A DNA stretch of 64,000 bases, from NCBI RefSeq assembly GCF_023195835.1, contig NZ_CP096200.1:930001-994000 (forward strand), written 5' to 3'. The notes below the pieces were generated by a model that was not told the origin of the DNA, made no database searches, and saw only the letters and a program-made list of their open reading frames with translations. Of the stretch, positions 39,034 through 47,183 are shown piece by piece (the stretch's first letter is position 1; each line of letters opens with the position of its first letter). Source of the stretch: Vibrio sinaloensis. Lineage in GTDB: Bacteria > Pseudomonadota > Gammaproteobacteria > Enterobacterales > Vibrionaceae. Position numbers and translations under genes: made by a program.

Positions 39034-39444
39034 TGTCAGCAGGATGCCGACACGGAACAGGAAAGACCCAAGGAACGGTCATCTTCAGGATGAAGATTCG
39101 ATTATTCAGGACGAATAATTGGCATGGATAGCGAAGGACATTGGCTGGATGCGAGTAACTAGGATGGTTACGCAAGGATAGACAATGGACGCTTAACGGA
39201 CTAAGGCAATAACTATCAGGAAGATAGTGCAGGACACCGCTTAAGGATAAGTGATGAGAGTTAGTCTGGATGACTAACGGGCTGGATTGCCAAGGACACC
39301 GCTAGGAAGGCGATGATAAGGACAGTGCTGAAGGAATCAGCGTACTATCACGGAATAGATGCAGGGAGCACCTATTAGTAGCCGGATTGCTGCGAGTAAG
39401 AATGAACCCCACTAGGCGAGAGCCTAGTGGGGTTTTATTTTTTA
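39034..39444 (+). ncRNA. CsrB-family regulatory RNA (CsrA antagonist)
   Basis: About 410 bases with 25 GGA triplets, mostly AGGA. Many sit in the loops of short perfect hairpins: TCTTC-AGGAT-GAAGA, ATTATTC-AGGAC-GAATAAT, ACTATC-AGGAA-GATAGT, GTTAGT-CTGGAT-GACTAAC, GTAAC-TAGGATG-GTTAC. This is the architecture of CsrB/C/D RNAs, which sequester the translational regulator CsrA. It ends in a strong intrinsic terminator (CCCCACTAGGC/GCCTAGTGGGG, 39407-39432, then Ts). Which of the Vibrio paralogues (B, C or D) it is cannot be said. Start inferred from the promoter. Confidence 0.93.
39407..39444 (+). terminator. Terminator of the CsrB-type RNA
   Basis: 11-bp stem, GAGA loop, followed by TTTTATTTTTTA. 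Confidence 0.95.
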
Positions 39445-39594
39445 GACATATTTTGTTACATCTCGTGATATTGCCTTGTTGAAGGTGTGGTGATTTACTA
39501 CCGATCCCTAAGCAACAGAGGTATTACTCTTAATGGACGACCCCTATAGTCGACTATACACTCCTTCCACTTCCACAACTGTGGAGGTGTCATT

Positions 39595-40353
39595 ATGTTA
39601 GAACTCTTCTTACAACCCGAAATATGGGCAATCTTTGCCACATTGTTTATGCTCGAGATCGTTCTCGGCGTCGATAACGTGGTGTTTATCTCGGTACTGT
39701 GCGAACGGCTGCCCATGCATCAACGCAAGTTGGCGCGTAACCTCGGCATTAGCTTGGCGGTTGCGGCACGCATTGTATTGGTTTTCTCGATTTCGTGGGT
39801 GATGTCGTTGACTCAACCCTTGCTGCACTTAGCACAACTGGCGTTCACTGGACGTGATGTGATCATGATTTTAGGTGGCGCATTTCTACTTGCTAAGAGT
39901 GCCAAAGAGTTATGGGCGTGGTTAACCCACCATTATGCGGCGCATTCGACCCATGTTCGAACCGGTCTTGCGGTGGTGTTATTGCAGATAGTCGCGGTCG
40001 ATGCGGTGTTTTCGATGGACTCGGTGATTACTGCGGTCGGGCTGACCAGCGAAGTGCCAGTGATGGTCGCAGCGATTTTGGCATCTGCGGTGGTGATGGT
40101 GTTGACGGCGGAGAAGATCAACAACTTGGTGACTAAGTATCCAGGGTTCAAGACGCTTGCGTTACTGTTCTTGGTGCTGCTGGGCGGCTTGTTAATGGCA
40201 GAAGGCTTTGCGATTCACGTAAACAAGGGCTATGTCTACTTTGCCATGGCATTTGGTTTGATTCTGGAGCTTTGCCATATTCAATTGAAGAAAAAGCAGC
40301 AGTTGCGGATAAGGGCGATTCGTCCATTCAAGATAGCAAATAAAGCACTGTAA
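39595..40353 (+). CDS. TerC-family integral membrane protein
   Basis: 252 residues, about seven membrane helices. The TerC family motifs are LGVDNVVFISVL near the N-terminus and VDAVFSMDSVITAVG near 138, with conserved Asp residues thought to handle metal ions (manganese export is known for some members). GGAGG before the ATG. Sits between a Csr RNA and a Qrr RNA. No yybP-ykoY manganese riboswitch was found in its 150-base leader. Confidence 0.9.
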   Translation: MLELFLQPEIWAIFATLFMLEIVLGVDNVVFISVLCERLPMHQRKLARNLGISLAVAARIVLVFSISWVMSLTQPLLHLAQLAFTGRDVIMILGGAFLLAKSAKELWAWLTHHYAAHSTHVRTGLAVVLLQIVAVDAVFSMDSVITAVGLTSEVPVMVAAILASAVVMVLTAEKINNLVTKYPGFKTLALLFLVLLGGLLMAEGFAIHVNKGYVYFAMAFGLILELCHIQLKKKQQLRIRAIRPFKIANKAL

Positions 40354-40371
40354 TTCAGCCGTTCGTTATAT

Positions 40372-40397
40372 GGGAAGCACAGTTGCTTCCCTTTTTC
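40372..40397 (+). terminator. Terminator after terC-family gene
   Basis: GGGAAGC/GCTTCCC stem, loop ACAGTT, then five Ts. Confidence 0.88.
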
Positions 40398-40425
40398 GTC
40401 TTAACGCTGGGGGGAGATTGTTGTT

Positions 40426-40532
40426 AAAAAAAAGCCAACCTCAAGTGGTGAGATTGGCTGATATAGGTGTGAACAAAACCAGTTCACTAACAACGTCAGT
40501 TGGCTAGGTGACCCTCGGCTTAATAAGGGTCA
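40426..40532 (-). ncRNA. Qrr quorum-regulatory small RNA
   Basis: 107 bases. The 5' hairpin starts TGACCC and ends GGGTCA (40532-40509). It is followed by the invariant Qrr core CTAGCCAACTGACGTTGTTAGTGAA in two overlapping parts at 40507-40483, which base-pairs with luxR/hapR-type and other mRNAs with Hfq. The 3' end is an intrinsic terminator (AGCCAATCTCA/TGAGGTTGGCT, then eight Ts). A sigma-54 promoter and LuxO-like boxes lie upstream at the right distances. Vibrios have four or five Qrr copies; this one is between terC and mgtE and is not next to luxO, so it is not the luxO-linked copy. Confidence 0.96.
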
Positions 40533-40542
40533 TCTAATGTAG

Positions 40543-40558
40543 TGCATCATATGTGCCA
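40543..40558 (-). promoter_or_regulatory. Sigma-54 promoter of the Qrr RNA
   Basis: Minus strand TGGCAC-ATATG-ATGCA: -24 GG and -12 GC separated by exactly ten bases. The -12 GC lies 12 bases before the predicted first base of Qrr. Confidence 0.92.
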
Positions 40559-40619
40559 ACTTTTATAGTGCTAAATTGCGCAATAAATGGCCGTTTTAGG
40601 CTGTTTCTACTTGTCTGAG

Positions 40620-40645
40620 TTGCATATTGAGATTGCAAAATGCGA
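40620..40645. promoter_or_regulatory. LuxO-like enhancer sites upstream of Qrr
   Basis: TTGCAAAATGCGA (40633-40645) matches the LuxO consensus TTGCAWWWTGCAA at 12 of 13 positions, and TTGCATATTGAGA (40620-40632) at 11 of 13. They lie about 90-115 bases before the start, as at other qrr promoters. Confidence 0.8.
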
Positions 40646-40696
40646 ACTGCGATCAAATTGCTATTGACGATTGGCTTGTTAGTGAGGCTCGCAAGG

Positions 40697-42043
40697 CTAC
40701 ATCATCACTAGACTGGCTGTGCCTAAAAAGGCAAAAAAGCCGACGACATCGGTAACCGTGGTGAGAATCACCGATCCCGCCAGAGCAGGGTCAAGGTCTA
40801 GCTTATCTAATACAATCGGGATCAATACACCAAACATGGCGGCAGTGATGATATTGACAATGATGGCCAGCGCGATGGTCGCCCCCAACACGGTGGATTG
40901 AAACCAAAGCCCTGCTAACGCTCCGATGATCAGTGCCCAAAGCAGGCCATTGATGGAGCCGATGCCGATCTCGTTTTTTAGCAGTGCCCAGCGGTTACCT
41001 GTGGTGATCTGGTTAAGTGCCATCGCCCGCACCATTAGGGTTAAGGTTTGGCTGCCGGCGATGCCCCCCATGGAGGCGACGATAGGCATCAGTACTGCCA
41101 AAGCGACCACTTGCGCAATCACATCCTCAAATAGGCCAATTGTCACCGAGGCTAAAATGGCGGTCAGCAAGTTGATTCCAAGCCAAACGCCGCGTTTTTG
41201 CGAGCTTTTAATCACAGGTGCAAACAGATCGTCCCCTTCATCCATACCCGTACCCGCCATCAGACGCGCTTCGTAAATTTCACGTTGAGTGCCTAATGCA
41301 AAATGCCAGTCGACTTCACCGATCAGGGTTTGCTGCTCGTCAACCACAGGCATGGCAGACAAGGAGGAGTGTTCTAGTGACTCAATACTTTCAGCGAGAG
41401 TGAGCTTGGCATCTAAGGTCAGCACATTCTCTATCGCTAGGTTACGTAAGCGCTCATTGGGCTCGGCTCTAAGCAAGTCGATATAGCTCACCAATCCACG
41501 GAACTGCTTACGTTTGTTGATTAGGTAGATCTGTTGCGGAGCATCGTAGCTGTATCGCTCCATCAAGGCTTTGGCTTTTTCCACGGAGATATTAAATGGC
41601 AGGGTCACCACTTTTCTCTCAGCCCAGCGGCCCAGCTCGTCATCTTGGTATTGGTTAGCTTGATCGTAGAGCTCCAGCTCATCTTTCTCGATAAGATGCA
41701 GCGCTTCGTTAATGATCTCTTCTGGCAGTGAGTCGGCCCACTCAATCAACGACAGGTTGTCGAGTTTGGCCAGAGTCAGTTTGAGCTCGGTATCGGACAG
41801 TTCATTAATCACCGAGTGTCGCACTTCAGCACGAGCTTCGGTCAACACTTCGATGTGCAGCTCGAGCGGCAGACTGCGCCACAGCCTGACACGCTCTTCA
41901 ATCGGAAAAGCTTCAAGGATGAGAGCGACAGAACCTGACTCTAAACCTTGTTCGATGGCGTCATTAAGGATTGTGGCGTGCTGATCCTCATCAGCCTTGC
42001 CAATCTGTTCGATAAGCAGGGAGAGATCCTGAAACTGACTCAC
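40697..42043 (-). CDS. mgtE: MgtE-type magnesium transporter
   Basis: 448 residues. An N-terminal helical magnesium-sensing domain (about 1-125), a pair of CBS domains (about 130-250) and five membrane helices (about 280-448), with the pore segment PIVASMGGIAGSQTLTLMVRAMAL. Intracellular magnesium closes the channel through the N and CBS domains. Starts at a GTG. The last codon is less than 170 bases from the Qrr promoter, and its transcript runs toward Qrr on the same strand. Confidence 0.94.
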   Translation of the reverse strand: MSQFQDLSLLIEQIGKADEDQHATILNDAIEQGLESGSVALILEAFPIEERVRLWRSLPLELHIEVLTEARAEVRHSVINELSDTELKLTLAKLDNLSLIEWADSLPEEIINEALHLIEKDELELYDQANQYQDDELGRWAERKVVTLPFNISVEKAKALMERYSYDAPQQIYLINKRKQFRGLVSYIDLLRAEPNERLRNLAIENVLTLDAKLTLAESIESLEHSSLSAMPVVDEQQTLIGEVDWHFALGTQREIYEARLMAGTGMDEGDDLFAPVIKSSQKRGVWLGINLLTAILASVTIGLFEDVIAQVVALAVLMPIVASMGGIAGSQTLTLMVRAMALNQITTGNRWALLKNEIGIGSINGLLWALIIGALAGLWFQSTVLGATIALAIIVNIITAAMFGVLIPIVLDKLDLDPALAGSVILTTVTDVVGFFAFLGTASLVMM

Positions 42044-42117
42044 AGAGTACCTCGAAAAAGAGAAGTGTTTGTTTGATTATATTCCAAGGTACTCGAAAGT
42101 AGCAGAAAAACAATACC

Positions 42118-43440
42118 CTATCTGCTGTGGAGGCCCAGATAGGGCAGCACTAAGCGACGAATGTTTACTTTCGCACCAATTCGCGCAGCCAATAGGTACA
42201 TGCCACCAATTTTACGATGTAGGAAAAGGGCGTCAGCGGGCGGAGTGTGCCAGTAATCTTGTTCCATGCTCAGAATGGTTCCTGCGTCGCGAAGGCGCTG
42301 GGCCAATCCACTGGCTTTAAAGTCATACTCTTGATCAACCAGCATGGGTTCGCAGGCCAAATGAACCAGATCAAGTACCGCTTGCCGCTGCTCGGGCAGA
42401 ATACTTTGGCTAAAAAAGCCAATTTGCTCAAGCGCCTGATTGAGCCCAGGTTCGTCGCCATTGATCACACTGGTAAAGGCCTTTTTGTACCCAGAGCTCA
42501 ATCTTTCGCTGTACTCACGGGTGGCGCCAAAATCGAGTAACCCGATTTGTTGACTCTGCTCTAGATAGAGATAGTTGGCGAAATTGGGGTCGGTCTGCAC
42601 CATCTTGAACTCAAACAGCTCTCTAAACAGTAGTTCAAGTAAAGCGTGCATAACAAAGTCGCGAGTGTGTTGGCTCGCATCTTCGATACTCTCGATGCTT
42701 CTTCCTTCAATAAAGCTCATGGCAAGGACAGATTGCGAACTGTTTCTCGAGAACAGCTTAGGCACCACAAAGTGGGGGCTGTTTTCCAGCGCTTGTCGGT
42801 AACGCTGCATAAACCTCGCTTCGCGTTGATAATCGGCTTCATCGTGGAGCTGCTTTTTCGCTTCTTCAAGTAAGCCTTTGTAGTCGACCGATTCTGGGAT
42901 TAAGCCGACGATCTTGAGCAGTGTGCCTACGTTATCGACATCGCTATCGATGCTCTGACGAATCCCCGGGTACTGCACTTTAACCGCCAGCTTTTCTCCA
43001 TCATCACTGTAGGCTTGATGAACCTGACCAATGGACGCGCTGGCAACCGGCTTGAAGTTGAATGCAAGAAACTCGTTTTTCCAATCCGGACCTAGAGCAT
43101 TGACCAAGACTTGAGTGAGCTGCTTGGATGGCATCGGGTCTGCGCTGGAGCGCAAGCGAGCCAGAATGTCGGCCAACTCAGGCTCTAAGATGTCGCCGGC
43201 ATCCATCGACAACATTTGCCCAAGCTTCATTGCTGCGCCGCGTAGGTGAGCGAGTTGGTCAGTTAGGCGTGAGACATTTTGCGGCGTTAGCAGAAGATCA
43301 CGCGCCTTAGGACGATTGCCTTGCACGATTTGCTTGGTGCCTTCGCTAATCACGTTGCCCGCGACACGAGTGGCAAGCGAGGCGAATTTTCCTAGCCTCG
43401 AAATACGGTGAGTCGGCAGGCTACGTTCTTTGGTTGACAT
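42118..43440 (-). CDS. ABC1/COQ8-type atypical kinase
   Basis: 440 residues. Family motifs: KLGQMLSMD near 92 (the KxGQ element), ASIGQVHQA near 130, AVKVQYPG, and the catalytic end QTDPNFANYLYLEQ then LLDFGATREY near 280-305. The QTDPN..N form and GATRE are those of mitochondrial COQ8/ADCK3, not the HxDxHPGN form of UbiB. A role supporting ubiquinone biosynthesis is plausible by family, not shown. UbiB itself should be elsewhere. No strong membrane anchor at the C-terminus. 74 bases upstream of mgtE on the same strand. Confidence 0.88.
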   Translation of the reverse strand: MSTKERSLPTHRISRLGKFASLATRVAGNVISEGTKQIVQGNRPKARDLLLTPQNVSRLTDQLAHLRGAAMKLGQMLSMDAGDILEPELADILARLRSSADPMPSKQLTQVLVNALGPDWKNEFLAFNFKPVASASIGQVHQAYSDDGEKLAVKVQYPGIRQSIDSDVDNVGTLLKIVGLIPESVDYKGLLEEAKKQLHDEADYQREARFMQRYRQALENSPHFVVPKLFSRNSSQSVLAMSFIEGRSIESIEDASQHTRDFVMHALLELLFRELFEFKMVQTDPNFANYLYLEQSQQIGLLDFGATREYSERLSSGYKKAFTSVINGDEPGLNQALEQIGFFSQSILPEQRQAVLDLVHLACEPMLVDQEYDFKASGLAQRLRDAGTILSMEQDYWHTPPADALFLHRKIGGMYLLAARIGAKVNIRRLVLPYLGLHSR

Positions 43441-43546
43441 ATGATCTTCTCCCTTGTGTTTCGTGCCAACACGAGACTCTATGAGTTATCGCGATTGACA
43501 TCATTGAGTTATACGCAAAATGTGTCGGATTGGATACAAGTCGAGA

Positions 43547-43576
43547 AAATAAAAAGCACCACGTGACGTGGTGCTT
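43547..43576 (-). terminator. Terminator after the yjeH homologue
   Basis: On the minus strand AGCACCAC/GTGGTGCT, loop of five, followed by TTTTTATTTT. Confidence 0.9.
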
Positions 43577-43602
43577 GATATCAATTGGCTTTGCGTCATC
43601 GC

Positions 43603-44853
43603 CTAGCTTGGTTTGGCTACCCGGCGCCGCTTCCAAGGTAAATTTAGTAAGCCAAAAACCACAACCGCGTAGAGCATTGACCAGCCTAAGCACAGAAACA
43701 CGGCGCTGCACAAAAGCAATGCGACCCCCGCCAACACGCGATCTACACCACGAAGCAGCTTGAAAGCAGAGAGCATTGCCAGTAAGTAAACGAGGACAAA
43801 AATACCATTGGCCAGTTTGAGGAAAACTTCGAGATCTAAGCCAGATACCGCGCCAACGACACAAGAAAGCGCCACGACGCCGCCGACGGCCAAAGTGGCG
43901 TTTGCGGGAACACCACGAATGGATAAACGCGCCAGTCCGCTGTCTGGGTTGTAATCACGCGCTTGCGCCCAAAGCATACGGGAAAGGCTCTGGGTATAGA
44001 GGTTGACACTGGCAAAGCAGGCCGCAAAACCGATCACGCTGATCAACACTTTGAACTGAGTGCCAAACAGCTGCTCTGAAACCCATGGTATCGACGCACT
44101 ATCAAAATGTGCGCTGCCACAAGCGCCGAGCTTAAGAATGATCACCGAGCAAAGCCAGTAGGTCGCGCCGGCCACAAAGCAGCCCACAATAATGGCAATC
44201 GGGAAATCACGCTGTGGATTTTTAAACTCTTCTCCCATGTGCGCAAAGGCTTCAATTCCGACAAAGCACCAGAACATCACGCCAAGTGCGACCCCTATCG
44301 ATGTGATGCCAGAAGTGGTTAGGGTCGGCAGGGCAAGATCAGCGGTAGAGAAATCCCCTTGCCACCAGAAGGCACCAATCAGCGCAAAGATGGCAATCGC
44401 AATAACGCTTTGCAACTGACCCGATGATTTTGCTCCAGCGAGGTTAACGCCGATCAGCAAAGCGACAGTGAGCAATTGGGCAAACAGCGGGGAGCTAAGG
44501 CTTTGTGGCAAGAGCTGCTGAAGAAAACCCGCAGCCAGAGCAATTGCAGCGGGCACTCCGACAGGAATCACACTCAGAAATAGCCAAGCAACGCTTTTCT
44601 CTAATCGCGTATTAAAGGCTTGGCGCACAAAGAAAGCGGTGCCGCCAGCGCTAGGGTAGCGTTTGCCAAGTTGGGCGAAGGTTAAGCCAATCGGACAGAT
44701 GGCGATAAACAGCACCAGCCAGGCCCACAATGAGAAGTGACCTGCAATGCCAGCAGCAATGGCTGGCACCATAAACAGGCCAGTTCCGAGCAAAGTAGTG
44801 GAGAGCTGCCCGATGCCGGACAGCAAAGTAATATCTTGTTTTAACTGGCTCAT
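43603..44853 (-). CDS. yjeH: YjeH-like amino-acid exporter (APC family)
   Basis: 416 residues, about twelve membrane helices. Its N-terminus (GIGQLSTTLLGTGLFMVPA) and WLFLSVIPVGVPAAIALAAGF closely follow E. coli YjeH, an exporter of methionine and branched-chain amino acids. Divergent from an Lrp-family gene, the common pairing of an exporter with its amino-acid sensor. Substrate by homology only. Confidence 0.85.
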   Translation of the reverse strand: MSQLKQDITLLSGIGQLSTTLLGTGLFMVPAIAAGIAGHFSLWAWLVLFIAICPIGLTFAQLGKRYPSAGGTAFFVRQAFNTRLEKSVAWLFLSVIPVGVPAAIALAAGFLQQLLPQSLSSPLFAQLLTVALLIGVNLAGAKSSGQLQSVIAIAIFALIGAFWWQGDFSTADLALPTLTTSGITSIGVALGVMFWCFVGIEAFAHMGEEFKNPQRDFPIAIIVGCFVAGATYWLCSVIILKLGACGSAHFDSASIPWVSEQLFGTQFKVLISVIGFAACFASVNLYTQSLSRMLWAQARDYNPDSGLARLSIRGVPANATLAVGGVVALSCVVGAVSGLDLEVFLKLANGIFVLVYLLAMLSAFKLLRGVDRVLAGVALLLCSAVFLCLGWSMLYAVVVFGLLNLPWKRRRVAKPS

Positions 44854-45054
44854 GATGCGCTCCCTGCATCTTACGATGTTTTTTGTCAGCTTATCTCAAG
44901 CGTCTGTGGGTTGCAGTAGTCACTTTGTCGTAGTTGTCCGTCACTTTGTCGCTTTTTACTCAACGAAGTAGCAATTTGTCTGCTTTCCAGCGCTCGGTTT
45001 TTGTGTCACATTGCATTGAACCAACAGGATAAGTTGGCAATAGGAAGCAAAAAA

Positions 45055-45507
45055 ATGGATAAGTTTGATCAACAGATTATTAAGCAGCTCACCCTCAATG
45101 CGCGCGCAAGTGTGAGTGACATTGCCAGGCAAGTCAATTTGTCGCGCAGCGCGGTGACAGCGCGAATTCAAAAACTCGAAAATGAGCGTGTCATCTTGGG
45201 CTATCATGCCGATATCGCAAGGCCCAACCACAAAGAGATGATCAAAGCGTATTTGGCGCTCAAGTTTGATATGTCGAGTTCTCGACAATACTGCGAAGTG
45301 TATGCCGAGCGTATCTATCAGATTGATGGGGTCAAGTGGTGTCATGCCATCAGTGGTGAAACCGATATGATGCTTTACGTTGAGGTTGAAACCATGGCTC
45401 GGCTCAATGCGATTCGAGACGAACTGCAGCAAATCCCAGAGTTACGTCATCTTATGACCCACACCGTGCTAACTGAGTTTTTCAATACCATTAATCATGC
45501 TCAATAA
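45055..45507 (+). CDS. Lrp/AsnC-family transcriptional regulator
   Basis: 150 residues from the ATG at 45055 (TAGGAAG upstream). N-terminal helix-turn-helix (FDQQIIKQLTLNARASVSDIARQVNLSRSAVTARIQKLE) and C-terminal RAM ligand-binding domain (about 65-145). Divergent from the YjeH-like exporter, so it probably activates that gene in response to an amino acid. Overlaps the following LysR gene by 11 bases. Confidence 0.93.
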   Translation: MDKFDQQIIKQLTLNARASVSDIARQVNLSRSAVTARIQKLENERVILGYHADIARPNHKEMIKAYLALKFDMSSSRQYCEVYAERIYQIDGVKWCHAISGETDMMLYVEVETMARLNAIRDELQQIPELRHLMTHTVLTEFFNTINHAQ

Positions 45508-46417
45508 CATCAATCTCAATTTGCTGCGCTCATTGCACGTCCTGCTAGAGGAGTGCCATGTCAGCCATGCCGCGCAGCGACTCAACTTAACGCAATCAGC
45601 GGTCAGCCGGCAGTTGGCGCAACTGCGCGAGTTATCTGGCGATCCTTTGTTGGTTCGAGAGGGCAACCAATTGGTGGCCACGCCAAGAGCGCTGGCGATG
45701 CAGCCGAAACTGCGTGAGCTGCTCGAGCAGTGTGACCAGTTGATGGCTGACAAACCCTTTGACCCCGCCTTGTGGCAACAGGAGTTTGTTGTCTCATCCA
45801 GTGATTACGTAGCTCAATACATATTGCCCGATGTAGTCGCGGTGATGGTCGAACAAGCGCCTAAAGTCAATATCGCCTATCGACTGTGGCAGCCTGACTA
45901 TTTAGAGCGCTTTGAGCAGAGTGGGATTCATTTAGCCTCGACCATGCTGGCTCAGCCGCCGCAACAGCTGAGCAGTATTGCCCTTGGACAAGACAGCTCA
46001 GTGTGTCTGATGCGTCTAGGGCATCCGCTTGATAGTGAGCCGGTGATGACATGTGAGCACCTGATTGCTTTCCCGCACTTAAAAGTCACTGGCGGGGGCG
46101 ATAAAGACAGCCAGGCTGACATCGCGCTAAAACAGCAAGGTTATCAACGTCGCATCGCGCTCAAAGTGCCTTTTTTCTCCGCGGCAGTCAATGCGCTGCT
46201 CAGCAGTGACTATTTGATGATCGTTCCAGAGCACATAGCGCGCAACCTTTCTCGCTCATATTCCCTGGCCTATAGGGATTTGCCTGTGGTGAGTGATGTG
46301 CATCGTTACTGGTTGATGTGGCATCCCAAATATGATCAAGACAAAGCCCACGAATGGATGCGGACCAAGGTGTTAACGGCGATGCAGACTTCTTCCTACT
46401 CAATAGGTATGATTTAA
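45497..46417 (+). CDS. LysR-family transcriptional regulator
   Basis: 306 residues. N-terminal winged helix (SLHVLLEECHVSHAAQRLNLTQSAVSRQLAQLRE) and a periplasmic-binding-like effector domain (about 90-295). Its start lies inside the 3' end of the Lrp gene, so the two regulators are coupled. Target unknown; candidates are the flanking exporter genes. Confidence 0.92.
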   Translation: MLNNINLNLLRSLHVLLEECHVSHAAQRLNLTQSAVSRQLAQLRELSGDPLLVREGNQLVATPRALAMQPKLRELLEQCDQLMADKPFDPALWQQEFVVSSSDYVAQYILPDVVAVMVEQAPKVNIAYRLWQPDYLERFEQSGIHLASTMLAQPPQQLSSIALGQDSSVCLMRLGHPLDSEPVMTCEHLIAFPHLKVTGGGDKDSQADIALKQQGYQRRIALKVPFFSAAVNALLSSDYLMIVPEHIARNLSRSYSLAYRDLPVVSDVHRYWLMWHPKYDQDKAHEWMRTKVLTAMQTSSYSIGMI

Positions 46418-46525
46418 AATCATCATGATAATGACCAACTTTGATTTCAAATCATTTCATGTCTCGGTTATCTTGGGCTGTATTGAGCGCAGCCAGCGCG
46501 AACAGATAATGGAAGGATAAAGGCT

Positions 46526-47140
46526 ATGACACTGACGGTGTGGTTTTCGCTGTTCACAATTTGCTTGCTCGGAGCCATGTCTCCTGGACCGAGTTTGGCT
46601 ATGGTGGCTAAACACAGTTTGGCAGGAGGGCGGTTAAACGGATTGGCAACCGCTTGGGCGCATGCTTTTGGCATTGGTATTTATGCGTTTGTCACCCTGA
46701 TTGGTTTGGCGGTGGTATTGCAACAATCACCGCTGCTGTTCAAAACCATCAGCTACGCCGGGGCCGGATATTTAGCGTATTTAGGGTTTAACGCACTGCG
46801 CTCCAAAGGCGGAGTGGCCGCCCGGCTAGAGTCTGGGCAGCGCACCTCGCTGTGGCAATCGGCGCGTGAGGGCTTTTTGATCTCACTGCTCAGCCCCAAA
46901 ATTGCGCTTTTTTTTATCGCGCTATTTAGTCAATTTGTTGCGGTGGGTGACAGTGTGGCGGCAAAAAGCGCCATTGTGGCGACGCCGCTGGTGGTTGATG
47001 GCTTATGGTACACTGTGGTCACTTTTTTGCTTTCCAGCCCTAAATTAATTGATAGAATTCGCTCTAAAGCATTATTAATCGACCGTTTGTCGGGCGCCGT
47101 GTTGATCCTACTCGCAATACGTGTGGTTTGGACGGTGTAA
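46526..47140 (+). CDS. LysE/RhtB-family amino-acid exporter
   Basis: 204 residues, about six membrane helices, with the family signature GAMSPGPSLAMVAKHSLAGG at residues 13-32. Exports amino acids such as homoserine, threonine or lysine; specificity cannot be told. GGATAAAGG upstream of the ATG. Confidence 0.92.
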   Translation: MTLTVWFSLFTICLLGAMSPGPSLAMVAKHSLAGGRLNGLATAWAHAFGIGIYAFVTLIGLAVVLQQSPLLFKTISYAGAGYLAYLGFNALRSKGGVAARLESGQRTSLWQSAREGFLISLLSPKIALFFIALFSQFVAVGDSVAAKSAIVATPLVVDGLWYTVVTFLLSSPKLIDRIRSKALLIDRLSGAVLILLAIRVVWTV

Positions 47141-47149
47141 AACGGTTTG

Positions 47150-47174
47150 CCCTAGCCCTGTGCTTGGGCTAGGG
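47150..47174 (+). promoter_or_regulatory. Hairpin overlapping the ribosome site of the oxidoreductase gene
   Basis: CCCTAGCCC/GGGCTAGGG, 9 bp, loop of seven. Its right arm runs directly into the AGGGAGAAC ribosome-binding site of the next gene, so folding would hide part of it. No T-run follows, so it is not a simple terminator. Confidence 0.6.
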
Positions 47175-47183
47175 AGAACAAAG

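Noticed and set aside
39034..39444. CRISPR-like array of short repeats
   Set aside because: Spacing is irregular and repeats are only GGA loops in hairpins; fits a Csr RNA.
39445..39594. yybP-ykoY manganese riboswitch before the terC-family gene
   Set aside because: Expected by gene family, but its conserved motifs are absent.
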